DNA of 64,000 bases, taken from NCBI GenBank assembly GCA_903900155.1, contig CAIUMD010000015.1:1-64000 (forward strand), written 5' to 3'. Shown one piece after another: positions 46,598 to 56,136 of the stretch. Under the pieces are notes generated by a model. The model worked only from the letters and a program-made list of their open reading frames with translations. It made no database searches and was not told the DNA's origin. Source of the stretch: an uncultured Caulobacterales bacterium (GTDB taxonomy: Bacteria > Pseudomonadota > Alphaproteobacteria > Caulobacterales > Caulobacteraceae). Position 1 is the stretch's first letter, and every line of letters begins with the position of its first letter. The translations under genes and the position numbers were made by a program.

Positions 46598-48386
46598 CCC
46601 CGGCGTCGGGGGCCTCGGCAAAGAGGCGTTCGAGCTCCTTCGGGCGCCGATCGCGCGCCAGGGCCTGGTTGATATAGCCCTTGTCGGTCAGCTCGCCGCT
46701 GGCCGCGTCGGGCGCGCCGTCCAGGATCAGGGCGCGGGCGATCTTGCCGCCGCCGCCCTTGGCCGCCGCGTTCATGCGCGAGAGGCCCTCGACGATCTGG
46801 GCGCGGACGGCCTCCGCATCACCCAACCGGTCACAGGCCTTGGCGTCCAGGAACAGCATCAGGCCCACGCCCTCCCGCCCCTCGCCGCAGACCACCGCGT
46901 CCGAGACCACGCCGCCGATCGCCGACACCGCCGCCACCCGCAGCGCCCCGGCCGCCACGAAGGTCCCGCTGGCCAGCTTGAAGTTCTCGACCAGCCGCCC
47001 GTCGAACACGAGGCCGGCGGCCGGATCCTCCGGGTCGGCCAGGCGCGCGGCGTCGCCCAGGCGGTAGAAACCGTCCTCGTCGAAGGCCTGGGCGGTGGCT
47101 TCCGGCTGGTCCAGATAGCCCGGCGAGACCTGCGGCCCCTTCACCCGGATCTCGAACTTGCCGCCGTCGCCGGCCGGCACGAGTTTCACCGAAGTCCCGG
47201 GCGTCGGCAGGCCGACCATGCCCGAGCGGGCGTTCAGCCAGTGGATGTTGCAGGCCGTCGGGCCGGTCTCGGTGGCGCCATAGCCGGCCGCGAAGGTGAT
47301 CCGCTCGCCGACCGTACGCACCGCCACGGCCTGGACCCGGTCGAGGATCGACTGGGCCATCGAGGCCCCGCCGTACTGGATCACCCGCACGGTCTCGAAG
47401 AACTTCGCCGCCAGGGCCTGGTTGCGCTCCAGCTCGCCGACGAACATCGCCCAGCCGGCCGGGACCATGTTGTGATAGGTCGTCGCCACCTCGGAGAGGT
47501 TGCGCACCGTCTCGCCGAACCTGCCAGCCAGCGGCTGGCCGGCGTCGATGTACAATGTCCCGCCCCGGTGCAGCACCATGTGCAGGATGGCGTTGGCCCC
47601 CAGGCTGTGGCTCCAGGGCGCGGAATTGACCAGCACTGGCGGCTCGGGATCGGCATAGCAGGCTTGGATCTGCGCCGCGTTCAGCGCGATGTTGGCGTGG
47701 GTGCAGACCACCGCCTTGGGACGGCCCGTCGAGCCCGAGGTCAGCAGCAGCTTGGCGACATCGTCCGGACGAGCGACCGGTTCGACCGGCTCGCTCTTCA
47801 GCAGGTCGTCGAAGGCGGCGTCGCCCGGCCGCGCGTTGCGACTCACAACGACCGGCAGGCCGGCCAGGAACGGCGCGGCCAGGGCGTCGCCAAAGGCCTC
47901 GGCGTCGTCGGCATAGACGGCGGCCGGCTTCAGCCGTTCGACGGCGTGCTGCAGGCGCGTCAGGTCAGCCCCCTTCAGCCCGTACTGCGGCGAGACCGGC
48001 GCGGCCGGCGCGCCCAGGCTCATGGCGGCGTAGGCGATCAGGGCGTGGTCGACGCCGTTGCGGGCCAGGATCAGCAGCGGCCGGCCGCGCGACAGGCCCA
48101 GCGCCGCGAGCCCGCCCGCCAGGGCCTCGACCTGCTGCTTGGCCTCAGCGTAGGTCACCGTCCGCCAGCCGTCGCCGTCCCGCTCGGCCAGCCAGACCCG
48201 ATCCGCCGCCTCGACGGCCCAGCGCGCCAGGGGCTGCGTCGTGGTCCGCACCGCGTCCGAATAGGGCATGGGATTGCGCAGGATCAGCGTCTCGCCCCCA
48301 TGGCCCTGAACCCGCTCGACCTCCAGCGCGCGGGGCGCGTAGCGGGCGTCGCGGAAGGGGGCGCTGGTGAAGGTCGATCCGTCCAT
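46584..48386 (-). CDS. AMP-dependent ligase, feruloyl-CoA synthase-like
   Basis: LLTSGSTGRPKAVVCTHANI, YGATETGP, YRLGDAARLADP; start trimmed to MDGSTFTSAPFRDARYAPRALEVER. Confidence 0.87.
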   Translation of the reverse strand: MDGSTFTSAPFRDARYAPRALEVERVQGHGGETLILRNPMPYSDAVRTTTQPLARWAVEAADRVWLAERDGDGWRTVTYAEAKQQVEALAGGLAALGLSRGRPLLILARNGVDHALIAYAAMSLGAPAAPVSPQYGLKGADLTRLQHAVERLKPAAVYADDAEAFGDALAAPFLAGLPVVVSRNARPGDAAFDDLLKSEPVEPVARPDDVAKLLLTSGSTGRPKAVVCTHANIALNAAQIQACYADPEPPVLVNSAPWSHSLGANAILHMVLHRGGTLYIDAGQPLAGRFGETVRNLSEVATTYHNMVPAGWAMFVGELERNQALAAKFFETVRVIQYGGASMAQSILDRVQAVAVRTVGERITFAAGYGATETGPTACNIHWLNARSGMVGLPTPGTSVKLVPAGDGGKFEIRVKGPQVSPGYLDQPEATAQAFDEDGFYRLGDAARLADPEDPAAGLVFDGRLVENFKLASGTFVAAGALRVAAVSAIGGVVSDAVVCGEGREGVGLMLFLDAKACDRLGDAEAVRAQIVEGLSRMNAAAKGGGGKIARALILDGAPDAASGELTDKGYINQALARDRRPKELERLFAEAPDAGVMRF

Positions 48387-48504
48387 GACCTCCGTTATGC
48401 GCCCCCCTCGACATTTTTTCCAAGACCTGTCGAATCCGCCTGCGCCGGCGCGTCTCTCAGGTCGAAGCGTCGCGATGGCCGCGCGCTCATTGGGAGACAA
48501 GACG

Positions 48505-48855
48505 ATGCAATACGCCCTGCTGATCTATGAGAACGAGGACCTCTATCGCACCGACGCCGGCCGCTCGATGGACGAGATCATCACCGCCCATCGCGCCCTG
48601 GCCGGCGAGCTGGCGCAGCAAGGCATCCTGCTCGGCGGCCAAGGTCTGAAGACCGCCGACACCGCCACCACGGTGCGCAAGTCGGACGGCCAGCACGCCC
48701 TGCACGACGGTCCCTATGCCGAGGCCCGCGAGCAGTTGGGCGGCTTCTACCTGATCGAGGTCTCGGACCTGGACGCCGCCCTGGCCATCGCCAAGCGCAT
48801 CCCGCTGGCGGGCGACGGCGCCGTCGAGGTCCGTCCGATGATCGAGGAAGGGTGA
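48505..48855 (+). CDS. YCII/DGPF domain protein
   Basis: MQYALLIYENEDLY ... HALHDGPYAEAREQLGGFYLIEVSDLDAALAIAKRIP. Confidence 0.93.
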   Translation: MQYALLIYENEDLYRTDAGRSMDEIITAHRALAGELAQQGILLGGQGLKTADTATTVRKSDGQHALHDGPYAEAREQLGGFYLIEVSDLDAALAIAKRIPLAGDGAVEVRPMIEEG

Positions 48856-50063
48856 TCACCCTCGACCAGACTGCGCGGGAGGCCGGAGGGCGGATCGTCG
48901 CCGCCCTGGCGACGGCCTTCCGCGACCTCGACTTGGCCGAGGAGGCCTATGCCGAGGCCTGCGCGCGGGCCGCCGCCGTCTGGCCCGCGGCGCCGCCCCT
49001 GGATCCGGCGGCCTGGCTCTACGCCACGGCGCGGCGGTGCGTTCTCGACATGATCCGCAAACGGAAAGTCCGCAGCCGCCTGACGCCCGACACGCCGGAA
49101 CCACAGGCTTCCGCCGAGGAGATCATGGCCTCCGACGCCCGCCTGATCCCCGACGAGCGGCTGCGGCTGATCTTCGTCTGCTGCCACCCGGCCGTCGCGC
49201 CCGAGGCTCGCGCGGCCCTGACTCTGCGGCTGGTCTGCGGCCTGACCGTGCAGGAGATCGCCCGCGCCTTCCTGGTCGCCGAGCCCGCCATGTTCCAGCG
49301 CCTGACCCGCGCCAAGAAGAAGATCGCCCAGGCCGGGGTGTCCTTCGAGGTCCCCGGCCCGCAGGCCTGGCCCGAGCGCTTGGCGGCGGTGTTCTCGACC
49401 CTGGAAGTGGCCTATGCCCGCGCCCATGAGGACGCCGCCGGGGCCGGGCAGCATGCCGGTTATGCCCGCGAGATGCTGGGCCTGACCGCCGTCCTGGCCG
49501 AGCTGCTGCCGGACGAGCCCGAGTGCCTGGCCTTCGCCGCCACGGTGCGGTTCGCCGAGGCCCGGCGACCGGCGCGGCTGGACGCCCACGGGGCGATGAT
49601 CCCGCTGTCGGAGCAGGATCCGGCGCTGTGGAACCGGTCGCTGATCCACGAGGCCGACGCCCTGCTACGCCGCGCCGCCCGGCTGAACCGGCCCGGACCG
49701 CGCCAACTGCGGGCGGCCCTGCATGGCGTGTGGTGCGTGCGCCGCTCGCTGGCGGAGCCGCCGCCGTGGTCGGCGGTGCTGGCGCTCTATGACCTGGCCG
49801 AGCGGGACGATCCGTTCGTGCGGATCAACCGCGCCGTGGCCCTGGCGCAGGTCGCCGGACCGGCCGTGGCGCTGGTCGAGATCGAGGCGCTGGACGCCGA
49901 CCGGCTGGCGGACTTCCAGCCGTTCCACGCGGTGCGGGCCGATCTTCTGGCGCGACTGGGCCGGCGCGACGAGGCGCTGGCCGTTTATCAGCGGGCGATC
50001 GATCTGGCGCCGGGGCCGGCGGAGCGGCTGTGGTTAGTCAGAAGGCGGAACGAGGTCACTTAA
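48852..50063 (+). CDS. ECF-type RNA polymerase sigma factor with C-terminal extension (ECF42-like)
   Basis: DERLRLIFVCCHPAVAPEARAALTLRLVCGLTVQEIARAFLVAEPAMFQRLTRAKKKI; 4-nt overlap with the upstream YCII/DGPF gene. Confidence 0.9.
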   Translation: MITLDQTAREAGGRIVAALATAFRDLDLAEEAYAEACARAAAVWPAAPPLDPAAWLYATARRCVLDMIRKRKVRSRLTPDTPEPQASAEEIMASDARLIPDERLRLIFVCCHPAVAPEARAALTLRLVCGLTVQEIARAFLVAEPAMFQRLTRAKKKIAQAGVSFEVPGPQAWPERLAAVFSTLEVAYARAHEDAAGAGQHAGYAREMLGLTAVLAELLPDEPECLAFAATVRFAEARRPARLDAHGAMIPLSEQDPALWNRSLIHEADALLRRAARLNRPGPRQLRAALHGVWCVRRSLAEPPPWSAVLALYDLAERDDPFVRINRAVALAQVAGPAVALVEIEALDADRLADFQPFHAVRADLLARLGRRDEALAVYQRAIDLAPGPAERLWLVRRRNEVT

Positions 50064-50066
50064 ACT

Positions 50067-50166
50067 TGTCATCCCGGGCGTAGCGAAGCGAAGACCCGGG
50101 ACCGCCAGAAACGCAAAGCTTCCGGCGGTCCCGGCTCGGCGCGCTACGCGCTTGGCCGGGATGACA
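50067..50166. repeat. REP-like palindromic intergenic repeat
   Basis: TGTCATCCCGGGCGTAGCGAAGCGAAGACCCGGGACC ... GGTCCCGGCTCGGCGCGCTACGCGCTTGGCCGGGATGACA. Confidence 0.85.
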
Positions 50167-50170
50167 GTTT

Positions 50171-51505
50171 TTATCGAGCCAACGTCTCCAGGAACCGGAC
50201 AGGCTCGCCGCGGCCTTCGGCGACGATCTCGTCGTCACGCATGACCACGACGCCGCGCACGATGGTCGCCACCGGCCAGGCCTTGGCCTCGAAGCCGTCG
50301 AACGGGGTCCAGCCGGCGCGGTTGGCCATCTGCGCGTGGGTGATGACCTTGCGGGCCTTCATGTCGACGATGGTGAAGTCGGCGTCGAAGCCTTCGGCCA
50401 GTCGGCCCTTGTCGGCCAGGCCGAACACGCGGTTGACGCCGTGGCTGGTCAGGTCGACGAAGCGCTCGAGGCTCAGCTTGCCGTCGACCACGTGGGTCAG
50501 CATCACCGGCACCAGGGTCTGGACGCCCGGCATGCCCGAGGGCGAGGCGGGATAGGGACGGGCCTTCTCCTCGCGGGTGTGGGGCGCGTGATCGCTGCCC
50601 AGCACGTCGGCGATGCCGGCCTCAATGCCGCGCCAGACGCCGGCCACGTGGTCGGCGGTGCGGATCGGCGGGTTCATCTGAGCAAAGCCCTTCAGGCGCT
50701 CATAGGCCTCGGGCGCGACCAGGGTCAGGTGCTGGGGCGTGACCTCGACGCTGGCGACGTCCTTGTTCTGGGCCAGGAAGTCGATCTCTTCCTTGGTCGT
50801 GACGTGCAGCACGTGGATGCGCTTGCCCAGGCCCTTGGCGATGCGGACCAGGCGGTGGGTCGACTGCAGGGCGGCCTGGGCGTCGCGCACCTCGGGGTGG
50901 CTGGTCCAGTCGCCGGGACGGGCCAGGCTGCGGCGGTCGGCCAGGCGGTATTCGTCCTCGGAGTGGAAAGCGGCGCGGCGGTTCACATGCCGCAGCACGT
51001 TCTCGACGCCCTCGTCGTCCTGCACCAGCAAGCTGCCGGTCGAGGCGCCCATGAACACCTTGACGCCGCAGCAGCCCGGGAGGCGCTCCAGCTCGCCCAG
51101 GAACGGGGCGTTCTCATGCGTGCCGCCGACATAGAAGGCGTGGTCGGTGTGCATGCGGTTCTTGGCGCGCGACAGCTTGTCGGCCAGGGCGTCCGGGTCG
51201 GTGGTGGTCGGCTCGGTGTTGGGCATCTCGAAGACGGCGACCACGCCGCCCAGGGCCGCGCCGCGCGAGCCGCTCTCGAGATCTTCCTTCCACTCCAGGC
51301 CCGGCTCGCGGAAGTGCACCTGGCTGTCGATCACGCCGGGCAACACGGTCAGGCCCGCGGCGTCGAACACTTCACCGGCCGAGGCCTGGGAGAGGTCGCC
51401 GATGGCGACGATCTTGCCGTTCCGCACGCCGATGTCGGTGATCCCGCGCCCCGCGTGATTCACCACCTCGCCCCCCCGCACGATCAGGTCGAAGGTCTGG
51501 GTCAT
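50171..51505 (-). CDS. pyrC: Dihydroorotase
   Basis: TVLPGVIDSQVHFREPGLEWKEDLESGSRGAALGGVVAVFEMPNTEPTT and VLGSDHAPHTREEK. Confidence 0.9.
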   Translation of the reverse strand: MTQTFDLIVRGGEVVNHAGRGITDIGVRNGKIVAIGDLSQASAGEVFDAAGLTVLPGVIDSQVHFREPGLEWKEDLESGSRGAALGGVVAVFEMPNTEPTTTDPDALADKLSRAKNRMHTDHAFYVGGTHENAPFLGELERLPGCCGVKVFMGASTGSLLVQDDEGVENVLRHVNRRAAFHSEDEYRLADRRSLARPGDWTSHPEVRDAQAALQSTHRLVRIAKGLGKRIHVLHVTTKEEIDFLAQNKDVASVEVTPQHLTLVAPEAYERLKGFAQMNPPIRTADHVAGVWRGIEAGIADVLGSDHAPHTREEKARPYPASPSGMPGVQTLVPVMLTHVVDGKLSLERFVDLTSHGVNRVFGLADKGRLAEGFDADFTIVDMKARKVITHAQMANRAGWTPFDGFEAKAWPVATIVRGVVVMRDDEIVAEGRGEPVRFLETLAR

Positions 51506-51576
51506 GGGGACGGCTCCTGCGAATGGATTTCAGCGGGTCTAGGTCCGCCTCTGTTCCCAAGCAACAAATATCCGCT

Positions 51577-51668
51577 CATCCCCGCGAAAGCGGGGACCCC
51601 TGCGGAATGGGCGACCTAGCCGCGCCCTCCCGTCTTGCTCAGCTTGGGTCCCCGCTTTCGCGGGGATG
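51577..51668. repeat. REP-like repeat pair, 23-bp perfect inverted copies
   Basis: CATCCCCGCGAAAGCGGGGACCC (51577-51599) and its exact reverse complement (51646-51668). Confidence 0.9.
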
Positions 51669-52793
51669 GTCGGCAGAGGCGGCGACGGCCTCGAGTTCGC
51701 GATCGTCAGCCGTTTCTTCGACGACCGGCTCCGACACGGCTTCAGCCTCGGCAACCTCTTCCGCGATCGCCTCTTCGATCACCGCTTCCTGCGGCGAGAG
51801 CTCGGCCTCGGGTTCCGTGCGGGCCAGCAAGGCCTTGGCCTCGCGGACCACGGTGGCCACCGGCAGGTCGCTCATGTGCCGGATAGCCTGGGAGAGGTCC
51901 GGGTCGACGGCCAGGAACTGCTCGAAGCTGCGCGGGCCGCGCACCGCCACGGCCTTGTCGCCCCACGGGCCGTAGCGACGCTCGTCAGAGGGGCCGAACA
52001 GGCCGATAGTCGGCGCGCCGGCGGCGGCGGCGATGTGCATCAGGCCCGAGTCGTTGCCGATGAACAGCCGCGCGCGCTTGAGACAGGCATAGGCGGTCAG
52101 CAAGTCCACCTTGCCGGTCAGGTCGATGGTGCGGCCGCGGGCCGAGGCCATGCGCAGTTCCTCGACCATGCGGGTGTCTTCCGGCCCGCCCAGGATCAAG
52201 AGGCGCCCGCCGGCCATCGGGCCGTCCTTGTCCAAGAGCTGGGCCGCCGTCTGGGTGAAGCGCTCGATCGGCCAGACCTTGCCGATCCAGTTCGAGGCCG
52301 GGCCCATGGCCAGGATCGGGCCGTCCCCCTTGCCTCCTTCCAAGCCCAGCAGTTCGTCGGCCAGGGCCTGGACCTCGGGCGAGATGTAGAGATGGGGCGC
52401 GGGCGGATCGCCCTCCAGCTTCAGGGTGCGGGCGGCGTCGACCACCTTGTGCTCGATATCGCCGGGCAGCTTCTTCCAGATCGCCCGCTTGTCGCGGCGC
52501 AGGAACAGGGCCGTGGCCGAGCCACGCAGGTCGACGACCAGGCTCCACTTCCTGTGGCGCACCTGGTTCCAGAGCTTGAACCAGTGACCCTTGCCCTTGC
52601 CCTTCTCCATCACGATCACGCGGTCCAGGCCCGGCACATGGGCGAACAGCGGCGCGGCCAACGGGCCGGCGACGATGGTGAAGCGGGCGTTGGGAATTTG
52701 ATCAGAGAGAAGTTTGATCAGGCCGGACGAAAGCACCGCATCGCCGATGCGTGTGGCCGTGATGAAAAGAATCGGGAAGGCCCGCTGTGTCAT
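51639..52793 (-). CDS. Glycosyltransferase family 9 (heptosyltransferase-like)
   Basis: PILFITATRIGDAVLSSGLIKLL, FIGNDSGLMHIAAAAGAPTIGLFGPSDERRYGPWG; start trimmed to MTQRAF. Confidence 0.9.
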   Translation of the reverse strand: MTQRAFPILFITATRIGDAVLSSGLIKLLSDQIPNARFTIVAGPLAAPLFAHVPGLDRVIVMEKGKGKGHWFKLWNQVRHRKWSLVVDLRGSATALFLRRDKRAIWKKLPGDIEHKVVDAARTLKLEGDPPAPHLYISPEVQALADELLGLEGGKGDGPILAMGPASNWIGKVWPIERFTQTAAQLLDKDGPMAGGRLLILGGPEDTRMVEELRMASARGRTIDLTGKVDLLTAYACLKRARLFIGNDSGLMHIAAAAGAPTIGLFGPSDERRYGPWGDKAVAVRGPRSFEQFLAVDPDLSQAIRHMSDLPVATVVREAKALLARTEPEAELSPQEAVIEEAIAEEVAEAEAVSEPVVEETADDRELEAVAASADHPRESGDPS

Positions 52794-52920
52794 CCGCCTA
52801 TCTATAGATCGCTCGGTGAGTCGGCGCATCCCGCTATAGCGGTTAAGCTTTTGACTTCCTGCGACCGAACGTCGCGCGACACGATTGGCGGTCTGGCGAG
52901 CGCAGGCCTATATCGCGGAT

Positions 52921-53721
52921 ATGAGCTCGCTTCGCACCGCCCATCTGGCGTCCCGCGCCGTCATCGCCGTGTCCGGCCCGGACTGGAAGAGCTTCCTGCA
53001 GGGCCTGCTGACCCAGGACGTCGAGACCATCCAGCCGGGCGAGCTGCGCTTCGCGGCCCTGCTGACCCCGCAAGGCAAGCTGCTGTACGACCTGTTCGTG
53101 GCGGCCAACCCCGAAGAGATGGGCGACGGCGCCCTGCTGGACGTGGCGGCCGAGCACCGCGACGCGATCCTGACGCGCCTCTCCATGTACCGCCTGCGGG
53201 CCAAGGTGACGCTGGAGCCCAGCGACTACAAAGTCATCGCCGCGTTCGGCGAGCCGATGGACGGCGGTTTCGCCGACCCGCGCCTGCCGGCCTTGGGCGC
53301 GCGCGCCTACGGCCATTGCGAGGCTGAAAGCGCCGAGGCCGACTACGAGGCCTGGCGCCTGTCGCTGGGCGTGCCGGGCCCCGCCGACTGGGGCAGCGAG
53401 GCGAACTATCCGATCGAGGCGGACTTCGACCTCTTGGCCGGCATCGACTTCAAGAAGGGTTGCTTCGTCGGCCAGGAGACGACCAGCCGCATGAAGCGGC
53501 GCGGTGTGATCAAGAACCGCATGCTGCCGATCACCTTCGACGGCCCCGCCCCCGCCTTCGGGACCGAGGTGCTGGCGAACGGCAGTCTGCGGGCCGGCGA
53601 GGTGCTGAGCGGCGCCGATGGCCGGGCCATGGCCATCCTGCGTTTGGACCGCATCGAGGACGCGGACCTGACCGCGGAGGGCCGGCCGTTGAAGGTCGAC
53701 CGGCCCTCCTGGCTAACCTGA
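52921..53721 (+). CDS. ygfZ: Folate-binding protein YgfZ
   Basis: DWKSFLQGLLTQDVETIQPGELRFAALLTPQGKLLYDLFV and KGCFVGQETTSRMKRRG. Confidence 0.92.
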   Translation: MSSLRTAHLASRAVIAVSGPDWKSFLQGLLTQDVETIQPGELRFAALLTPQGKLLYDLFVAANPEEMGDGALLDVAAEHRDAILTRLSMYRLRAKVTLEPSDYKVIAAFGEPMDGGFADPRLPALGARAYGHCEAESAEADYEAWRLSLGVPGPADWGSEANYPIEADFDLLAGIDFKKGCFVGQETTSRMKRRGVIKNRMLPITFDGPAPAFGTEVLANGSLRAGEVLSGADGRAMAILRLDRIEDADLTAEGRPLKVDRPSWLT

Positions 53722-53722
53722 C

Positions 53723-54145
53723 CTACCGGCAGCTGCCGTAGCGATCGGGCGAAGCGCCCGGACCCCCGCGCCAGCCGGGCGGATTCTCCCAGTTGGTGCC
53801 GGGGCCGCCACGCGGACCGGGCGGGTTGTTGTCGTTGTCGAACCAGCATTTGGCGCGCGGATTCCACCAGCCGTAACGCGGATGATAATAGCCGTAGGCG
53901 CGGTTGTAGTAGTAGCCGTCGCGATAGCGGAACTCGACCCGCTGGCCTTTCCAGCGATAGAAGCGGCGGTCGGGCGAGGCGCCGGGACCGCCGCGCCAGC
54001 CGGGCGGATTCTCCCAGTTGGTTCCGGGGCCGCCGCGCGGGCCGGGCGGATTGTTGTCGCGGTCGCGGTGCTGGGCCAGGACGGGCGTCGCCGTCATGGC
54101 CGTCGTCGCCAGGGCCAGCATGGCCAAGGTCTTGAGGCGCTTCAT
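53723..54145 (-). CDS. Exported repeat protein (YXWGXW-like)
   Basis: Signal-like N-terminus; two identical NNPPGPRGGPGTNWENPPGWRGGPGASPDR segments flanking a Tyr/Arg-rich centre. Confidence 0.75.
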   Translation of the reverse strand: MKRLKTLAMLALATTAMTATPVLAQHRDRDNNPPGPRGGPGTNWENPPGWRGGPGASPDRRFYRWKGQRVEFRYRDGYYYNRAYGYYHPRYGWWNPRAKCWFDNDNNPPGPRGGPGTNWENPPGWRGGPGASPDRYGSCR

Positions 54146-54274
54146 CAGCGTCTTTCCTCCGTTGGTTCGATCCCTCTGACCCTTCCAACGCGCGAGACGG
54201 ACAATTCAGTCGCTCGTGAAACGATGTTCCCGAAAAGTTCTGGCCAGCCGATGATCTTCTGCTAGCTTCGCCGC

Positions 54275-54865
54275 ATGACCCAGCCCACGCGCTGCACCTG
54301 GAAGGGCATGAACGGCGATCCGTTCTACGAGGCCTATCACGACCACGAATGGGGCGTGCCCGAGCGGGACAGCCGCGCGCTGTGGGAGAAGCTCGTCCTG
54401 GACGGCTTCCAGGCCGGGCTGTCGTGGATCACCATCCTGCGCAAGCGCGAGGCCTTCCGCGCCGCCTTCGCCGGCTTCGATCCGGAAAAGGTCGCCCGCT
54501 TCGACGAGACCGACCGCGCCCGGCTGATGGCCGACGCCGGCATCATCCGCTCAAACGGCAAGATCGACGCGGCCATCTCGGGCGCGCGGATCTATCTGGA
54601 CATGCGCGAGCGCGGCGAGGACTTCGGCCAGTTCCTGTGGGACATGGTCGGCGGCGCGCCGATCCAGAACCAGTGGCAAGTGGGCCAGGTCCCGACCCAG
54701 ACGCCGCTGGCCGTCGAGATGTCCAAGGCCCTGAAGGCCAAGGGCTTCAAGTTCTGCGGCCCGGTGATCGTCTACGCCTTCATGGAGGCCACCGGCCTGG
54801 TCAACGACCACCTGGTGACGTGCTTCCGCCATGACGAGTGCAGGGCGATGGGTCATCGTCATTGA
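54275..54865 (+). CDS. tag: DNA-3-methyladenine glycosylase I
   Basis: YEAYHDHEWGVPERDSRALWEKLVLDGFQAGLSWITILRKREAFR and FKFCGPVIVYAFMEATGLVNDH. Confidence 0.95.
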   Translation: MTQPTRCTWKGMNGDPFYEAYHDHEWGVPERDSRALWEKLVLDGFQAGLSWITILRKREAFRAAFAGFDPEKVARFDETDRARLMADAGIIRSNGKIDAAISGARIYLDMRERGEDFGQFLWDMVGGAPIQNQWQVGQVPTQTPLAVEMSKALKAKGFKFCGPVIVYAFMEATGLVNDHLVTCFRHDECRAMGHRH

Positions 54866-54879
54866 GGAGCTCCAGCCCC

Positions 54880-55488
54880 CTACTTCCCCGCGTTCTGGAT
54901 CGCCGCGTCGATCTCGGCCAGGGTGTGGTAGCCCGGCTCCATCTTGCGGCCGTTGATCTCGAAGGTCGGGGTGGCGTTGATGTCGTGGGCCTTGGCGTTG
55001 TTCTGCACGCGGGTGTTCAGGGCCGTCATCTGGGCTTCGTCGCTGACGCACTTCTCGAACTGGTCCTGGCTCATGCCCACCGACTTGGCGATGTCCGACA
55101 GGGTCTCGCGCGGCGAGTAGAAGATCCCTGGCTGGGCGGCGAAGATCGCGTCGTTGACGGCGAAGTACTTGTCCTTGCCGGCGCAGCGCGCCAGCAGGAA
55201 GCCGCCGGCGGCCACGGTCACCTCCTCGGTCCCACCAACCAGCATCTCGCGGAACACGTAGTGCGCCTTGCCGGTGTCGACATACTTGGCCTTGAAGGCC
55301 GGCCAGACCTCGGCCTGCCATTTCGCGCAGACCGGGCAGCCGACCGAGGCGTATTCGACGACCGTGATCTTGGCGTCCTTGGCGCCCATCTCCATGTCGT
55401 CCGGCAGCGCCTGATAGGCTTTCGGCTGGCCGCAGGCCGCCAGGGCCAGAGCCATCAACGCGGCGACCGCGATCTTCACACTACGCAT
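54880..55488 (-). CDS. DsbA family thiol:disulfide protein (lipoprotein-like signal)
   Basis: LALAACGQ lipobox, YASVGCPVCAKWQAEVWPAFKAKYVDTGK, TPTFEINGRKMEPGYHTLAEI. Confidence 0.9.
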   Translation of the reverse strand: MRSVKIAVAALMALALAACGQPKAYQALPDDMEMGAKDAKITVVEYASVGCPVCAKWQAEVWPAFKAKYVDTGKAHYVFREMLVGGTEEVTVAAGGFLLARCAGKDKYFAVNDAIFAAQPGIFYSPRETLSDIAKSVGMSQDQFEKCVSDEAQMTALNTRVQNNAKAHDINATPTFEINGRKMEPGYHTLAEIDAAIQNAGK

Positions 55489-55556
55489 CGGCTGCTCCCA
55501 AGACCGGAAGCGACACCATACTGGCGGTTGTGGCCATCGCAAGGCGCTCGCCGCGC

Positions 55557-56099
55557 CTAACCGACGACCCGCGCCTTGGTGACGTCGCAGTCCCAGCGAT
55601 CCCAGGGACCGTCGACCCGCCCCATGTCGACCGCCGCGAAAATCAGGCTGCCGCCGGCCGGCACGGCCTGGCGGATCGTGGCCGAAACCGTGCCCGCCGC
55701 GACGTCGCCGCTCCGCATCCGGCAGCTGACCGTGGGATCCGTCAACAGCAGGCCCGAGACGTTGTCGGCCCGTCCGGTCGCCAGCAGCGATCCCGTCTTG
55801 CCACGGATGAACGTCACCTTGCCCAGGGTCAGATAGGCCTCGGGATGGGCGCGAACCAGGGCCGGTTCGGGCAAACCCGCCGGCCGCGCCGGGATCACGA
55901 GCTTGGGAGCCGGCGTGTCGTCGGGCCGGGTCACGGCGGTCAGGGCGCCGCCGGCCAGGAACACCCCGATGAAGGCGACCAGAGCGCGCGCCGGCGTGCC
56001 GACCACCGGCCAGCGCGGCTGCGGCTTGAACACCAGGAAGAACGCCCCCGCCGAAGCGATCAGCCACAGCAGCGGCGCGGCGTAGGTCAGCAGCGTCAT
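55557..56099 (-). CDS. Membrane-anchored hypothetical protein
   Basis: Two or three N-terminal TM segments; conserved-looking soluble domain. Confidence 0.7.
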   Translation of the reverse strand: MTLLTYAAPLLWLIASAGAFFLVFKPQPRWPVVGTPARALVAFIGVFLAGGALTAVTRPDDTPAPKLVIPARPAGLPEPALVRAHPEAYLTLGKVTFIRGKTGSLLATGRADNVSGLLLTDPTVSCRMRSGDVAAGTVSATIRQAVPAGGSLIFAAVDMGRVDGPWDRWDCDVTKARVVG

Positions 56100-56136
56100 G
56101 AAAGATCCCCGGCTCCGTTCCTAGAGCGAAAATGCT

